Shown here in pieces: positions 11,410 to 24,800 of a stretch of 64,000 bases of DNA (its first letter is position 1; every line of letters starts with the position of its first letter). The notes beneath the pieces are model-generated. The model had not been told where the DNA came from. It made no database searches and was given only the letters and a program-made list of their open reading frames with translations. A program made the translations under genes and the position numbers. Origin of the DNA: Phragmites australis (lineage: Eukaryota; Streptophyta; Magnoliopsida; Poales; Poaceae); assembly GCF_958298935.1 (NCBI RefSeq), contig NC_084924.1, positions 26,633,819 to 26,697,818 of the forward strand, written 5' to 3'.

Positions 11410-13125
11410 TGTAAGACCCTGATCTGGGGTTCCCCTATGCCTCCTGTATTAGTCCTTGGATCAAGTAGCTAATGCGCACATAATTCAACAGAATAATATT
11501 GAATATATACTTCAAATAAAATAATTACTTGAAAAAAATGAATGATGATCTCGTGGATTAGGATCCACAACAAACTAGCTAGGTAGAATAACCTACAATA
11601 GAATGAAGCGGCATGAAGCAAAACAACCCAATGCCACAGACAACTTGGGTGCATACGTGACCTTAGACTTCTTTTTGTTAACTTCATCTGAGTCTAGGTT
11701 GATCTCCATCTCGATAATCTGAAAACAGCAAGACTGAGTACGGAAGGTACTCAACAAGTCCTAACACTACTTCAAGAAGTTGAGTAGATGCATAATGGAG
11801 GTAACCAAGGATAATGCTATAAGGCTATAGTTTGGGCACAAAGCCAGTTTTACATGCAAAGTGAATTAAGGTGTCACACTTAGTTTAAACCAGTTTAAAC
11901 AAAAGGCGTGTTTGATTGATAAGAGTTGTTGGCCCTGGGGGAAAGCTATCTATTCCCCTGCAGTTCCCATCTTTTAGTTGGTTGATGCCTAGTTCAACAA
12001 GTTTCAACGACATACAGCCAACTTTCTCCAAAACACAGGCACACTACCCACTCACACATCAAGAGGGTGCGCACACCACAAAACTAACCATTGTAAATCT
12101 GTAAACTAGCATGTTCATGACTGTGAACATGGCTATTCAAATAAATTTGCACTATGCATAGGTTGTACACTGTACCCACACGATATGCTCAGCCTTCAAC
12201 TGTTGCAAGCGGAGGAGCGAATCATATCAAGATCTTGTACCCATCCAGCATGTTTCTGCATGATCACCCACAGGATAAGCAGGGGTTTGGAGCATTGGAT
12301 TAATCGAGGCTTGAGTCTGACCATTCCAATGTCACCAACCAGCCCTCGTACTACGCACAGTAACGAGTATTTTCCTAAGTTTTTGTTGCACCCTGCCTCC
12401 AAGGTGGGTGCTGAGCTCAGCTAATGGGGTGTGAGATTAAGTCCTGTCCATAATATGACGTATGGTTGCACAGGATGGCTTAGCGAGTAGCTCAACGATT
12501 TGGTCCTTACACGACCGGGGCAAGCATCTTCATATCAGCAATCCTCCCCTGAGGACTTGCTTACTAGGAGACATCCTTCCCAAAGGAATATCCGCATAAG
12601 ATAATCCCCCAACTTTCAGAGGACTATCTTGCTCGCCTCGCCAAAGCGGTTTTCAGGGTTTTTTTAACACCGCACCATTTTCCCACCACACACACACACC
12701 ATCAAACACCTTAACACATTTAACTCATTTGCAAAGCAAGTGCTCATAGAAATAAGTGATTAAGTACTCTCCGAGGAGAGATCAAACGTATCCGAAGAGT
12801 GCAGAGTAACCAGCCCTAACCATACGAGTTGATAAGGTTTCATCCAACATCATTATATTAGGTGTTGGGAGCATTCTAGAGTTACTATTTGAATATTGCG
12901 AGTAGTATGGCTCAGTAAATAGGTTATAACTAATACCAGCATTTAAAGAGAAACTATTATATAGCATGCATGTATAACTGCTAGGTTTTACTTTGTCATT
13001 TTATTATATTGCAAATATGAGATCAACATGATCAATAAGTTAGGACTTGCCGTGACGAAGGTCAATTCTTGATTGGTCTTGTCATTCGAGTCTCCCAGGT
13101 TCTTCATCATCAGGTCCTTCCTTCA
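11410..13125. other. Non-coding DNA of unit D, left part
   Basis: No supported gene. AT-rich, with a paired ACTGAGTACGGAAGGTACTC segment near 11730-11755 and a CA-rich run near 12680-12700. Short open frames here show no domain. Confidence 0.5.
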
Positions 13126-14431
13126 CACTACATCAGAATACCTTATTCATGATAGGTGATAACCCTCATTAGTGACTGGTAAAATCCTCGTCACTCCGAA
13201 CGCGTCACTAATGTGGACACATTAGTGATGGGTCCAGACCTGTCACTAATGGCTATATATCAGTGATGGGTCTGAATTCAAACCCGTTACTAATGACTAT
13301 ACATCAGTGATGGGTCGGATCTAGGCCTGTCACCAATTATGTTTAAAAAAACAAAAAAAGGGAAACATTTTTTGCCTGAATTTTTTTTGACACCCGACCA
13401 GTCACAAGCTAGTCACTCGACCATGCACCCGACCAGTCACAAGTCATGCGAAATACGTACGCGTGCATGTAGTTTGTGGCACTCGAACCCAAGAATTCTC
13501 AGCTCGCATGATCCGTCCTTACCATCCCACCACAGAGATACTAGTGATGATAATAGGATATGTTTTCCTTTTGATCTTTGTTTCTAGAACTTTGTTATAA
13601 TTATTTGGGTCTTTAAATGACCTCAAATTAAAAAGTTATCAACTAGAAAGTTATAGATCTTGTAGATTTCTACAATATTCATATTAAGTTTGTCTCCATC
13701 TAACTCCGTATGAAAAAGTTTGTGTCTAATTTATGTAGTGTTTAGTAAAATAACCATAACTTTGGGTACGGAGTCCTTTCAAGGTTCAACCTCTACTTTC
13801 GAAGCTAACGAGGAGGTGCATCCAAAAAAGTATAGGTCCAGAGACTTGTACCTTTCTTGAGCACCAAAAAAGGCTCAGAAGACTCTCGACAGGACCTCTA
13901 AAGTTTTTGTCAAAAATTGACCTTATCCAATTTGCCTGCAAATTTTTGGAGACATAGTGCTACATTAGTGATGCGGACGTTTCATCAATCCGAGTTTTCA
14001 AACACATGATAAAAATCTTTGAATTTGCGGTTTTCAACTTTGTGACCCAGTGTGTGGTTTTTTCAAATATTCCTACTAGTTTTACACTAGATCCATCAAT
14101 TTAGTTTGTGGTCAACTTCGATAGTTTTAGACGTTTATTGGTAGATCTCGTCGAGGGCTATAATTTTTATATAAAGTTTGTTTTCATCCGATCCCGTATG
14201 AAAAAAGTTATGAATTTTTTAAATGAGCTACATTTAATCATTAGTGATGGGTTATAGCTATCACCCATCACTAATGACTCAATCTCGAGCACCTGTATGA
14301 TCCGTCACTGGTGACTTTCATATTATTGACGGGTAATAGTTGTCACCCGCCACTAATGGCTAGTCAAATCTCATAAAGTGCTCGAGATTCCGACTAATGT
14401 GGTGTCTCCTATGTTGGTTTCTTACATAGTG
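13126..14431. mobile_element. Non-autonomous CACTA transposon
   Basis: Begins CACTACATCAGAATACC and ends GGTTTCTTACATAGTG, whose complement starts CACTATGTAAGAAACC. These are CACTA-type terminal inverted repeats. The flanks are TCA (13123-13125) and TTA (14432-14434), a 3-bp duplication with one transition. The subterminal zones carry many direct and inverted copies of TCACTAATG / CATTAGTGATGGGT (13165-13340 and 14235-14370), the usual transposase-binding array of this superfamily. The 1306-bp body encodes no transposase, so mobility would depend on an enzyme supplied elsewhere. Confidence 0.8.
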
Positions 14432-16782
14432 TTAGTTTTTTCTTCACGTCCTTGCTTAGATTCTTGGCTTCGAGTCTATGCAGATTGATGACAAAAAGTG
14501 CAAAGGGACTAAGCAAAGGAACACTAGAACAAAACTAAAGGAACACAAAAGAGAAAGAAGAATGACTAGGAAAACGACGAAAGCTCGGTTACTCTTCGCT
14601 TCGCGAAACTGACATATAAAGTCTAGCGGAGTTATCTAGTGAATCTAGGCCAAGTTGTAAACCTAGTTGTTGTATTAACTTTTTTTGATGGAAAAGTTGT
14701 TGCATTAACTTAAGAGAAAGCCTAAAGAAGTCATTATTAACTAGGTGAGCTTTTATTAGTATAACAGCTGAAAAGCGTCAGCTAAGGTTCTCCACGTGTA
14801 GGTGAGTGCATGTGTGTTGGTGTATATGTACGTGTGATACTTACGTCTATATGTATATGAGCATGTATACATATATACATAAGTATACCTCTATGCGACT
14901 ATATGTGCTTAAGAGTCGTGATTAACTATTCAAATCTATAACACTAAACCAAGATTATCTAGTAAATATTCTTAATTACCTAGTGTTTATTTACTACACT
15001 GATTGGGCTATATTTATTGCAATTATAAAACCATTATGTAATTAATTAACTAGGTTAGACTATCACATTAATATAATTAATTAATTAGCAATGTTAAATT
15101 ATTCTACTATATTCTAATGATTGGTATTTATTTATCTACCAGCTACACTGGTTAACTTATTACATTAATTATACTAAGATTACATATATAACCCTTTAAC
15201 CCGAATTAACAATTATTCTAAACATGAACTAAAAAGCAAACCTATACTTAATCTAATTCTAAAACAACTCTAATTAACAAAAGGGTTAATCTATACTTAA
15301 GCTAGGTTAACATATATGAATAAACAATGATTATAACTTAAACATGATTAAACAATGACTTTATACCTAAATATATTTGTGCTAGCTAAACGACAAAATC
15401 TAACTCTAGGGTTTAAAGTGCTACTGCAAAATAAATACAGAATGAAAAATTAAAATGAGCTCCAAAAATTACAAGATTTGGCAGGGATATAGATTATTAT
15501 TTTAGTGGAATATTGGCAAAAGAATCGTCGAAATTGGAGTTAAAACGGAGGAGTTATGACTCTTGAAAGATTTGCTTGAAAGGATTATTCTGGAAAATAA
15601 AAAGGGGCACTATTTTGTGAACTTGGTCTACGGGGCTGTGGACCAAAGCGATTTTTGTGAGGATGGTGCATGGTGGACCAGTGCTATGGACTGGAGCGGG
15701 TACTGTGTGGTGGACACGGTCCACGGCTTAGTCCGATGTGTGGGTCCTGTTGTTTAGGGTGGTCCTACTGTCCACCGATCTCGGGTCCATGGTGGACCAC
15801 TCACCTGAGAGAGGGACAGAGGGAGAGAGAAGCCAAAGAAAGGGGAGATAAAGGAGCTGGAGGGAGTGAGTTAGCTAGGATGGGAGCTTCCTGACGATGA
15901 ACTCATCGGAGCTCGTCGACAATGGGAGAGAAAGAATTAGAAAGAGGGAGTAGAAAGAGACAGGGTGGCTAGAGAGAGGGGCGCCGGGGAGACTCGTTGC
16001 CCGGGAGGAGTTCGGCGGGGTTCCTCAGTGGCAGAGCTTTGCCGGCAGGGCCTTCACGACAAAATGGCGGTATAGGCCTGGTGGCGCAAGAGGAACAGGG
16101 TGACGACGGGGAAGGCTGGAGCGATGCGCGAGTGAGGCCACAGGTTAGGCCAGCTGAGTAGCATAGCGCGCTTATAGCCGAGTAGTGGCATGGCTCATTC
16201 ATAGTTGCGTGCAGTTGAGCAGTGGCCTGGTGCTGCAACAAGGGCCTCTCATTTCCTTGCAGTGGGGGTGGAAGGGAGGAGAGGCGGCAAGGAGAGGAGA
16301 TGGGGGTTCTCGGTGGTGATGTCAAGGCGGGCTGACAACGGTGAGGAGCGAAGGGGGGGGGGGAACTCTGGGTGCTGCTTTGATGCACATCGTTGTAGAC
16401 GTATGTGTTTTGTGTAGGTGTGGAGAAGGAGGAACAGAGGAGGCGTGTGCTCACCGAGAGCACTGCATGAGGTGGCGACAACCAAAGGTGGCAGTGCGTG
16501 GTTCTTTGTGTGAAGAGGCAAGGGTGGCAGGGCACACAAGGAACTGTAGGATTGAATTAAAGAGCTCACCGACATCGGTTGCACGAAGTAACATGCTTCA
16601 GAGCAGACCGAGGAGGAGGAGGAGCTTCACTGAGCAAAAGTGGTGGCCAGGTGATAAAAACAGGTTGTGTGAGGTGGAGAAGGGGGGTCTCATTTTCTTG
16701 TAGGTGGAGGAACAAGCAGAGGTGTGAGATGACCGGTGCTGCTACTCTGATTGATTTGGGAAGCAAGAGAAAAAGGAAGGAG
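14432..16782. other. Non-coding DNA of unit D, middle part
   Basis: No gene supported. 14820-14920 is a TATA/TATG-rich microsatellite-like zone and 14930-15400 is very AT-rich. 15640-15800 repeats GGTCCAC/GTGGACC words on both strands. 15790-16780 is purine-rich on the plus strand; a 188-codon Ser/Pro-rich minus frame there is a composition effect. Confidence 0.5.
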
Positions 16783-19665
16783 TGAAAGTGCATATAGCCC
16801 CTATGTGTGGTTTTGGTAATTAATGAAAATACCTATGGACTAACAAAGGTGTTGAGTTTGTAAGTAGGTTGTTCCATAGGTGATGCATGGATGAGAGATA
16901 TGCATGAGCTCTAGGTGAATGGGGAGATTAAAAATGCATCGAGATGAATGAGCTCTAGGTGATGCTCGGGTAAGTGATGACAATGCCTGTGGACTAACAA
17001 TCATAATGAGAATTGCTATTAGGTTATTCCATAGGAGATGCATAAATGATGAATCATAGATTCTTTGAGAAATGCCATGAGTTCAAAGAATTGCAAGAAA
17101 AGTCATTGGGATTTTAGTGATGCTCATAAGAAGAAGAAGAAGCTCAATAAGATTGGCAATAAGATTGAATGCTAAGTTACTTGTGAAGATCAAGTAACTA
17201 AAGGTATGACTTGTTAATAGAGTTTTATGGACTAACCCGTGTGCTATGTGTTTAAGAATGAGTGGGGTTAAGTTCTATATGAAGATTGACAATATGCATG
17301 AAGGCTAATAAGTTACTTGTGGAGATCAAGTAACTTAAGGTATAAAAGTTGTCATTTAGGTTTTATGGACTAACCCATGTGCTTTGTGCTTGAGAGTGAG
17401 TTGGGGTTAGGATCCATAAGAAGGTATAAGTTGAATTGAAATCATATGTGCCAAGAGTGAAGAACAAGAGTGGACTCCATATTTGATAAAGTGAATTCCT
17501 TGAAGATGTCGAATAGAAAGTGGTTTTCTATGGAAAGACTGTGAAGGGCAAGCAAGACTCGGCTGCGATGGACCATCCGTAGTGAAAGGCAAGCAAATGG
17601 CTTGGCGCCGAAGGACCAATGTGGTGGTGAAGAGCGAGTGAAGGCTTTGCGCCAATGGACCGTGCGAGGCCATGGGAAGCTATGGATGATTCACATCAAT
17701 CATATAAAGAATCAAGAAGAGATGGAGTGAAGAATATATGGAAGTTGGCAACCCTCAAGGTTTGAAAGAAAGAAGCGGTACTTGAAAGTTTTCAAATGCT
17801 CAAATTGGTTCAAACAAGTTTTATATTTGAATTTGAGTATAGGTATGCCGCACTATTAAGAGGGATGCAATGTGAGCTATTGTGTCTCAGTGCTCAAGAG
17901 TTTCTAACCAAACCCTTGTGAGAGTTTCTTTTTAGAAATCCAGAGCGGAAAGTGTGGAAGTGTCCAAATTGGGTTTCGGAGTGTTCCTAATTTGATCCTA
18001 TATGTTTTAGATCATGAATCAGTTGGGATGTGTATCCCTCTGAATAAGCTTTCCATAAAGTCCAAATTCGTCAAAATCGGACACCGAGAAATAGGCAAAG
18101 TGTTCTGAGTCCAGAGTCTCCGGTGTTCATCAGATACTCCAATACTTAGTGTTTTAGGCCGGAGTCTCTGAGCGAGACTCCACCACAGAGTCTCGGTTCT
18201 GATTTCTTTTTAATTGTCCGGAGTCTCCGGTGTTCACTGGATACTCCGGTGCTTGTTGTTTTTGGCCAGAGTCTCCGAGAGAGTCTCCGGTAGAGAGCCT
18301 AGGGTTCATTTATTTTTAAAATTGGCCGGAGTCTCTGATGTTCACCGGATACTCTGATAGATAGAGTTTTCGACCAGAGTCTCCGAGTGAGACTCCACCA
18401 GAGAGTCTCGGTTATAATTTATTTCAAATGTTCGGAGTCTCCGGTGTTCACCGGATACTTCGATACCAGGAGAGGCCGGAGAGTCCGGCAAGTCTCCGGG
18501 TCTTTTCTATGTGGCCACTAAGTGCCACCCGGAGTCTCCGATGTTCACTGAATACTTCGGGTCAATTCAACAGAACTGTAATGGCTAGTTCTAACACTGT
18601 TCTGAGCCCATTTTTGGATTATGGCTGGAGACTCCGGTGTTCACTGGATACTCCAGGTCAGACCAGAAAAGTCTCCAACAGCTAGTTTTTTGGAGGTGGG
18701 TATTTATTCCCCCTCACCCCCATCCTTTGGGACTGTTGCAAGGGCATGAAAGAAACACATTTTAGAGCAAAAAGAACTCCCTCCCACTCCATTATAGTGT
18801 GTGATTTGAGAAGAAAAGTAAGTTGGGTTGAGAGATTGGAAGATTGAGTGCAAGTGAGCTAAATCCAATCTTGAGCACTCGAGTTCATCGACAAGAAGTT
18901 CGATTGCATTTGTTACTCTTTGAGGTGAAGCCTCCTAGCCGGCTAGGTGTTGCCCGGCGAGCTCCTGCGCGTGTGGTGATCCTCGGGAAAGTTTATGAAG
19001 GTCGATCTCGCCTCCAAAAGGGAAGAGATAAATCTAGTGGATCGAGGAAAGCGGTTGAACGAGATCCGGGTCGTTGGAGCTTCCTCACGGAGACGTAGGA
19101 TTCACGGTGGTGAATCTGAACTTCGGGAAACAAATCTTTATGTCTCATCTCTTATTTCCTTATTTTTAAGTTCTTGTTCAAATCTTTGTGCATATTGCTC
19201 GATCTACATGTTTGTGTGTATTTGAGTGTAGATTCTCCGTGGATCTACTTGGAATCATCTCTTGGAACACACGACATCACTTGGTTTGAGCTAGAACTCT
19301 TTAGACATCCTTTTATTTCAGTTTCGAGCACTGTTCTGTACAGAATCCGGAGATTCCGGATTTTCCCGGAGACTCCGGACTACCCCGGATAAACAGATTT
19401 CAGATGTGTGAACAGTGTTTTCAGCCTATAAGTTTTATTGCATATCTCTCGCTAGATTAGAGTAATTCTTGTCACCCTAGGATTGTAACTTTCACACTTA
19501 TTTAGGGTAATGTGCAATAGTTGAGCCTAGCATATTTAGATTTTTCACTTGTGAAAAATCCATTAGTTTATATTCCACTGCAAGTTTAGGCCAACGGTAA
19601 AAGGGGACGAATTTTTGCAAAAATGCCTATTCACCCCCCCTCTAGGCGACATCATTGTCCTTTCA
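16783..19665 (+). repeat. Element E 5' LTR
   Basis: Complete 2883-bp LTR from TGAAAGTGCATATAGCCC to CTCTAGGCGACATCATTGTC plus CTTTCA. It is followed at once by the primer-binding site. It serves as reference for the 3' copy, which has two internal deletions (about 120 bp and 390 bp) relative to it. Confidence 0.9.
18118..18660 (+). repeat. Tandem hairpin-like repeat in element E 5' LTR
   Basis: Six copies, spaced about 94-116 bp, of a unit of the form GGAGTCTCCGGTGTTCACCG followed by GATACTCCGG. Copies begin near 18118, 18219, 18335, 18433, 18531 and 18625. Each contains short inverted repeats (GGAGTCTCC; CCGGTGTTCACCGG). Fewer copies remain in the 3' LTR (about 27320-27580). Confidence 0.75.
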
Positions 19666-19666
19666 A

Positions 19667-19682
19667 TTAGTATCAGAGCCAA
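19667..19682 (+). other. Element E primer-binding site
   Basis: TTAGTATCAGAGCCAA one base after the 5' LTR. It matches, with one mismatch, the TGGTATCAGAGC sequence complementary to initiator tRNA-Met used by many plant LTR elements. Confidence 0.8.
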
Positions 19683-19719
19683 GTATCTCTTTTCAGGTTT
19701 TACTGCCTAGAGAATAAAG

Positions 19720-21829
19720 ATGTCGACTAGCGGATTAGTGCACATAGAGCCACTCCTATTAGATGGTTCTAATTATTTTGAGTGGAGTACTCACATTCTT
19801 AATATCTTTAGAGCTATGGGTTCTCAAATAGAGCGAGTTGTAGATGTAAGCAATTCTCCTCCTAATGATAAACTCATATCACCCGAAGAGGAAGAGAAAT
19901 GCATACATCTCAATGCTCAAGCTACTAATGTCTTATTTAATGATTTGAGCATAGATGTTGTTGAATCGATCTTGCATCTTGAAGATGCTCATCTTATTTG
20001 GGCAACTCTTAAAGAAACATATGATAAGCCCAAATGTGATAAAGAAGAACTTCTTCCGGAGACATCATTTGAGGATTGCTCTACTTCATCATCACACCAT
20101 AAAGAGCATCAAATGAATGTCTCATTTGTTCAAGAGGATGTCACTTCGTCATCCACTTCACCAACATTTAACAACGAGCAAGATAATGAAATGGTGAGTG
20201 TGATAAGTGAGTGTTCAATCCCTCTTTTGGATTTTAACAGCACTTGCAACGAGATTTCTATTTCTAGTAGTGTTGTTAACCCTTACATATCATCTAGTGT
20301 AAAAATTCCTATTTATCATGATAATATGGTTCTTTGTCCTTATAGCGATGCATCTATTTCAACTAGTACTTGTGAGACTAACTTTTTGAAGGAAATAGAA
20401 GTCTATGAGAGACAAAGCCTAGGTGGATAAGCATCCACCTCTCCAAGATGCTCATCTCCTCACATTGATTCTCCATTATGCCTTATGTCAAAAGGTAAAA
20501 GGAAATCGGTAAGTGAGATAAATAATGCTAATGCTAGTTCTAGTGCTAGTGATAGTGATGAGCTCGGATTTGATCTTTTGAGCAAAAAGGATATGTCTAA
20601 CATGATCAAACTCATGCACATAATACAAGGCCATGAGGAAAGCCTCGAGAGGCAAGAGAAATTTCTCATTGAGAAAATTGAAGAGCTTAAGGCCTTAAAT
20701 GTGAAATATGAAAAACTTAAAGAATACCATAATTATTTATGTAATCTTTATGGGGATATTAAAGTTAAGCATATTGCTTTACTTAATAAATTAGATGCTA
20801 TGCCTCTAGTGGATTTAGAAAAATCTTGTCCTAATTGAAATATTTAATCTAAGGACAAATCCACTATTTCTCCTAATGATGATGATGCTTGTGCTACTAA
20901 TTCTAACTCTTATGTAGCATCTTTGGAGAAAGAGAATATTGAGCTAAGGGCTCAAGTTGAAAAGCTTACTAGCAAGTATGTGGCTTTGCAAGAAAATCAT
21001 GATGAGCTTGTGTGCTCTCATGAAAATCTTGTGGACTCACATGCCATACAAGAAATAGCTCATGAGGTTATGGTAACAACGGTAAAATCCTAACAACCTT
21101 ATATGCACAAGTGCACATGCTCACTTGTTCATAGTAAATTGTCTTGTGCTAATCCTTGTTGCTCTTAAGAAAATATTTCCCTGAGCACTACATGTGACTT
21201 CGATTATATAGGTAAAAATGAGAATCACAAGGTTCATGGACTTGAAGCAAAATCCAATAAGAAGAACAAGTCCAACAATGCCAATATCAAGAGGCAAGAA
21301 CAAAAGAAGAAAAAGGCTCTCATCACTTGCTTCAAGTGCAAGAAGGAAGGTCACCATGTGAGAGATTGCTCCTTGAAGAAAGAAGAGAAGGACATGAGCA
21401 AGAGCCAAGATAAGAAGATGGCTCATGTCAAGTGCTTCAAGTGCTCAAGCATGGGGACACTATGCCTCTATGTGTTCCAACAAGGTTGATGACAAGATCA
21501 CACTTCCAAAGAAGAAAACAACAAAAAGCAAGAGGAAGTGCTATGGATGCAATGAGAAGGTACATGAAATTGCATCATGCCCCTACATGAATAGTGAAAC
21601 CCTTATGTCATCAAGGAAGAGGCTCACCGGCAAGGAAGTAAGCAAGAAGCAAGATGAGAAGGCATCTTGCAAGAATATATACCGCATTTGCTACACTTGC
21701 CGGGCCAAGGGACATATTGGTAAGAATTGTCCTATTGGTAATAATCCTAAGCCTAACTCTTTAATTTACAATGATTTAGTTCATCATTTGCTAGCACAAA
21801 GACCATTTAGGTGCCTAAGTCTCTCGTGA
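19720..21829 (+). pseudogene. Element E gag with an array of CCHC zinc knuckles
   Basis: Structural protein of the retroelement particle. The frame starting at ATG 19720 encodes LLLDGSNYFEWSTHILNIF and HLIWATLKETYDKPKCDKEE, the pattern of Ty1/copia-type gag. It is broken by stops at 20428 and 20836 and again near 20851, 21091 and 21166, all in the same frame. A coiled-coil region follows (20600-21080, for example LEKENIELRAQVEKLTSKY). Four zinc knuckles come next: CFKCKKEGHHVRDC (21328-21369), CFKCSS.. with a 1-base frameshift inside (21433-21475), CYGCNEKVHEIASC (21540-21581) and CYTCRAKGHIGKNC (21690-21731). Most plant gags have one or two knuckles. The frame ends at 21829 with no pol behind it. 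Confidence 0.75.
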
Positions 21830-24800
21830 CTAACCTTAATGGACCCAACATAGTTTGGGTACCACAAAGTGCTTAATGTGATAAGTAGGTATTTGAGATG
21901 CATTGAAGACTTGGGTGACTTGAGAAGAATTTTATTGCAAATCTCTTGTCAAGTCTCCTTTCAAGCTATATTTCTCATCTTTTGTGGAAAGGGCACCAAG
22001 TATATGGATTATTGATTTACTTCAATCTTCAATGACATCTCAGTAACAAGTATCTAACTTGATTTTTCTAGCTACTTAGCTTAGCATAGGTGCTAATGCT
22101 CACAATTTTTTGTTGTTGTGAGCACTTGAAGGTGGCTAGGTAAAATTTGAGCAAAATTTATACTTTGTGTAATATGATACTTTTAACGGCTCTCTAGTAG
22201 AGCAAGATTTTGTTAATAATGAAGGTGATGGATACTTGGTGATGGCTATGAAAAATGAACTCAATCACATCCCAAGAAATGAAGTGTGAAGAATCAATCT
22301 CAAGTCAAATAAAGATACACTTCATTCAAATACAAGAGCTTATACCCAATAAAGTTTCTCACATAATAGATTGCCAAGCAAATTCACATCTTGTGGTAAT
22401 CTACATTATCTCATGGTTGTGAGTTCATTTTTGGCACAAGTATTTCATTTATAAATTCCTTTTGTGCCTTAACTCAAAATATAGGGTAAACTCCTCTAGA
22501 TTCTTAAATGAACTAAGTGCATGTTACAAGTAATTCAAGTACTTGGATGCACATATATAAGGGAGCTCATCCTATGTTCTGTGCCTTGAGACTAATATTT
22601 CTTTAAGTAAAATTTGTGTTTAGTCTCTTGGTGAAATGAACATCCTCAAGGATGTCAATGAGAGTTGCCATTGGAGACTTGGCTAAATTTTTGAAGAGCT
22701 ATCTAATTGATTAAAGAGCCAAGTTTTGTTTATTTATGCATATTATTATTATTCATTGCTACTCTATGAAGGTAACTCCCTATCACAATGCCTTAAATTC
22801 ATATTCTTATTCATTGTGTTAGATTTATTGTTTTACATTTTTTTCTGGAACACTCTAGAATCTGGAGTATCCGGGTCAGGCCGGAATCTCCGAGTGCTCC
22901 AGAACTCGGAGTATCCGGGTCAGTCCAGAGTATCCGGGTTTGACAGAAACCGGAAGCTCCAGTTGTATCCGGAAGTTTCGGATTCTGAAAGTTTCTAGCT
23001 CTTTGCATGTGTAGGTTATGTATCTATGCTTGTTTAGAGTTTGTGCTTATGCTAGGATATGTAGACTTTATTGCAATCTTGTCATATCTCTATTTCATAT
23101 TCATATATGTCTTGATTGCTTGCTAAGTGTGCTATGAATTTGTTTCTAGTGCATCTAGCTTTTCTTACCAACTAGTATGTGTAGGTCATATAACTAGTAT
23201 GTGTAGGATGTTTGCACTTTAATGTGTTGATTGTAGTTTTGGAGCCTTATTTGATCTTATTTGTCTTATTGAATTCTATTTGGCTCTCTTTTGGAGATAT
23301 TAATGTATTATCACATTGTGGGGACTATTATGCTTTATGCATCTTAAATACCCATAATTTGTGAACATTTGAGCAATACCATTTAGAATTGATATTATTG
23401 TTTATCTAGCATCTTTGTGGTATTTCAAGCTCATATAAAGCTCATTTTTGCAAGAATCCATTAATTGATCCGTTTTTGGTTTAAATTGAAACTTGAGATT
23501 CTTAGTACTTCTCTAGTGATCTTTTAATCTCAAGATTTTAATTTGAATCATTTCTCATTCAGATCAAATCAACTATTGTTTTTATTTGTGTTTTCTTGTA
23601 ATAGTTAACAGTGTGAAGAATGTTTTTGAAGCATGTGTTTAGTTTCTAAAATCCTTTTTTCATGCTTCTTGAAAGAAAGTTGATCCATGCCTTGTTGCAA
23701 TTACCGACTTGTGACATCTCTATATACCATTGTCTTCTTACAATTGATAATAATACAAGTGGTAATCCTTGTTGATCATCTTTGTTTCAATTCTTGCTTC
23801 CAAGTGACTTCTATGTGAAAGATTTCATTTAACTCCTATGTTAGGAATATTGGTCTCTTCGAGGAAACTTTTCTCTTGGAGTTCATAGAAGCTTGTTATC
23901 TCAATGCTTGAATTATTTTCAATATACTTGCTTGAGATAAATTTTTGAGCATGTTTGGAACTTATTCTTGTCTCCATATGCTCAAATATTGCTTAGTTTA
24001 TTTGTTGAACTTTGTGAATGATAATTTGTTGATCTTTTTGTCTTAGATGTAATTTGGACAACCTTTTGATATTTGTCTTTCATTTGGTATTTTCAAGTCT
24101 CATATGCTATTTTTGTCCAAATTATATCTTCATCGGATCTTGAAAGTGACGAGCATGCTTGTTTGACTTCAATGTTAATATCTATAGCATATTTACTTTC
24201 TTTGATCATATATTTAGAGTAAGCCTCTCTCAAGTGTTTTTATTGTCTAAAAGGTGCATAGAGCTTTCATTTGATTTTAATTGGTATATACTTTCATTCG
24301 GTATATATGTTCAATTGGTATCTATCTATTAGTATGAACTTCAATTGTTTTCATTTCCATGTCATACCAATATGCACAAGTTTATGGGAGAGTTTGCTCT
24401 ATATGGTGTTTTTGCTAACCTCTTCGGACCCAATGAGTTTGGGAACCAAATTGTACTTGAATGAGTTTAGGTACAATAAAGATGCATTGGATGCTTGGAT
24501 TAATCATTATGAAAGTTCTTTTAAGTAGAAGATTATTTCAATTGGAATTCATGAAGATGATCTCTACCTTTCAATTGGTATCTGTAAAGAAGACAATCTC
24601 TTTTATTTTCAATTGGAATCAAAAGAAGGACCATATTAAGGCAAGCAATTCAATGTCATTCTTGGTAACTTGCTCTTAATTCATGCATTTAATGTCAAAG
24701 ATTCAATCTTGTGTAGATTGCATCATAGCATGAAAATAACTTGCGAAAGTTTGTTTTTCATGCAAATGTTTAAAAAAACCTATTTATTGCAAATATGAGC

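Noticed and set aside
15969..16535. 188-codon Ser/Pro-rich minus-strand frame
   Set aside because: It lies in purine-rich non-coding DNA of unit D with no recognisable domain or splice context; compositional bias explains it.
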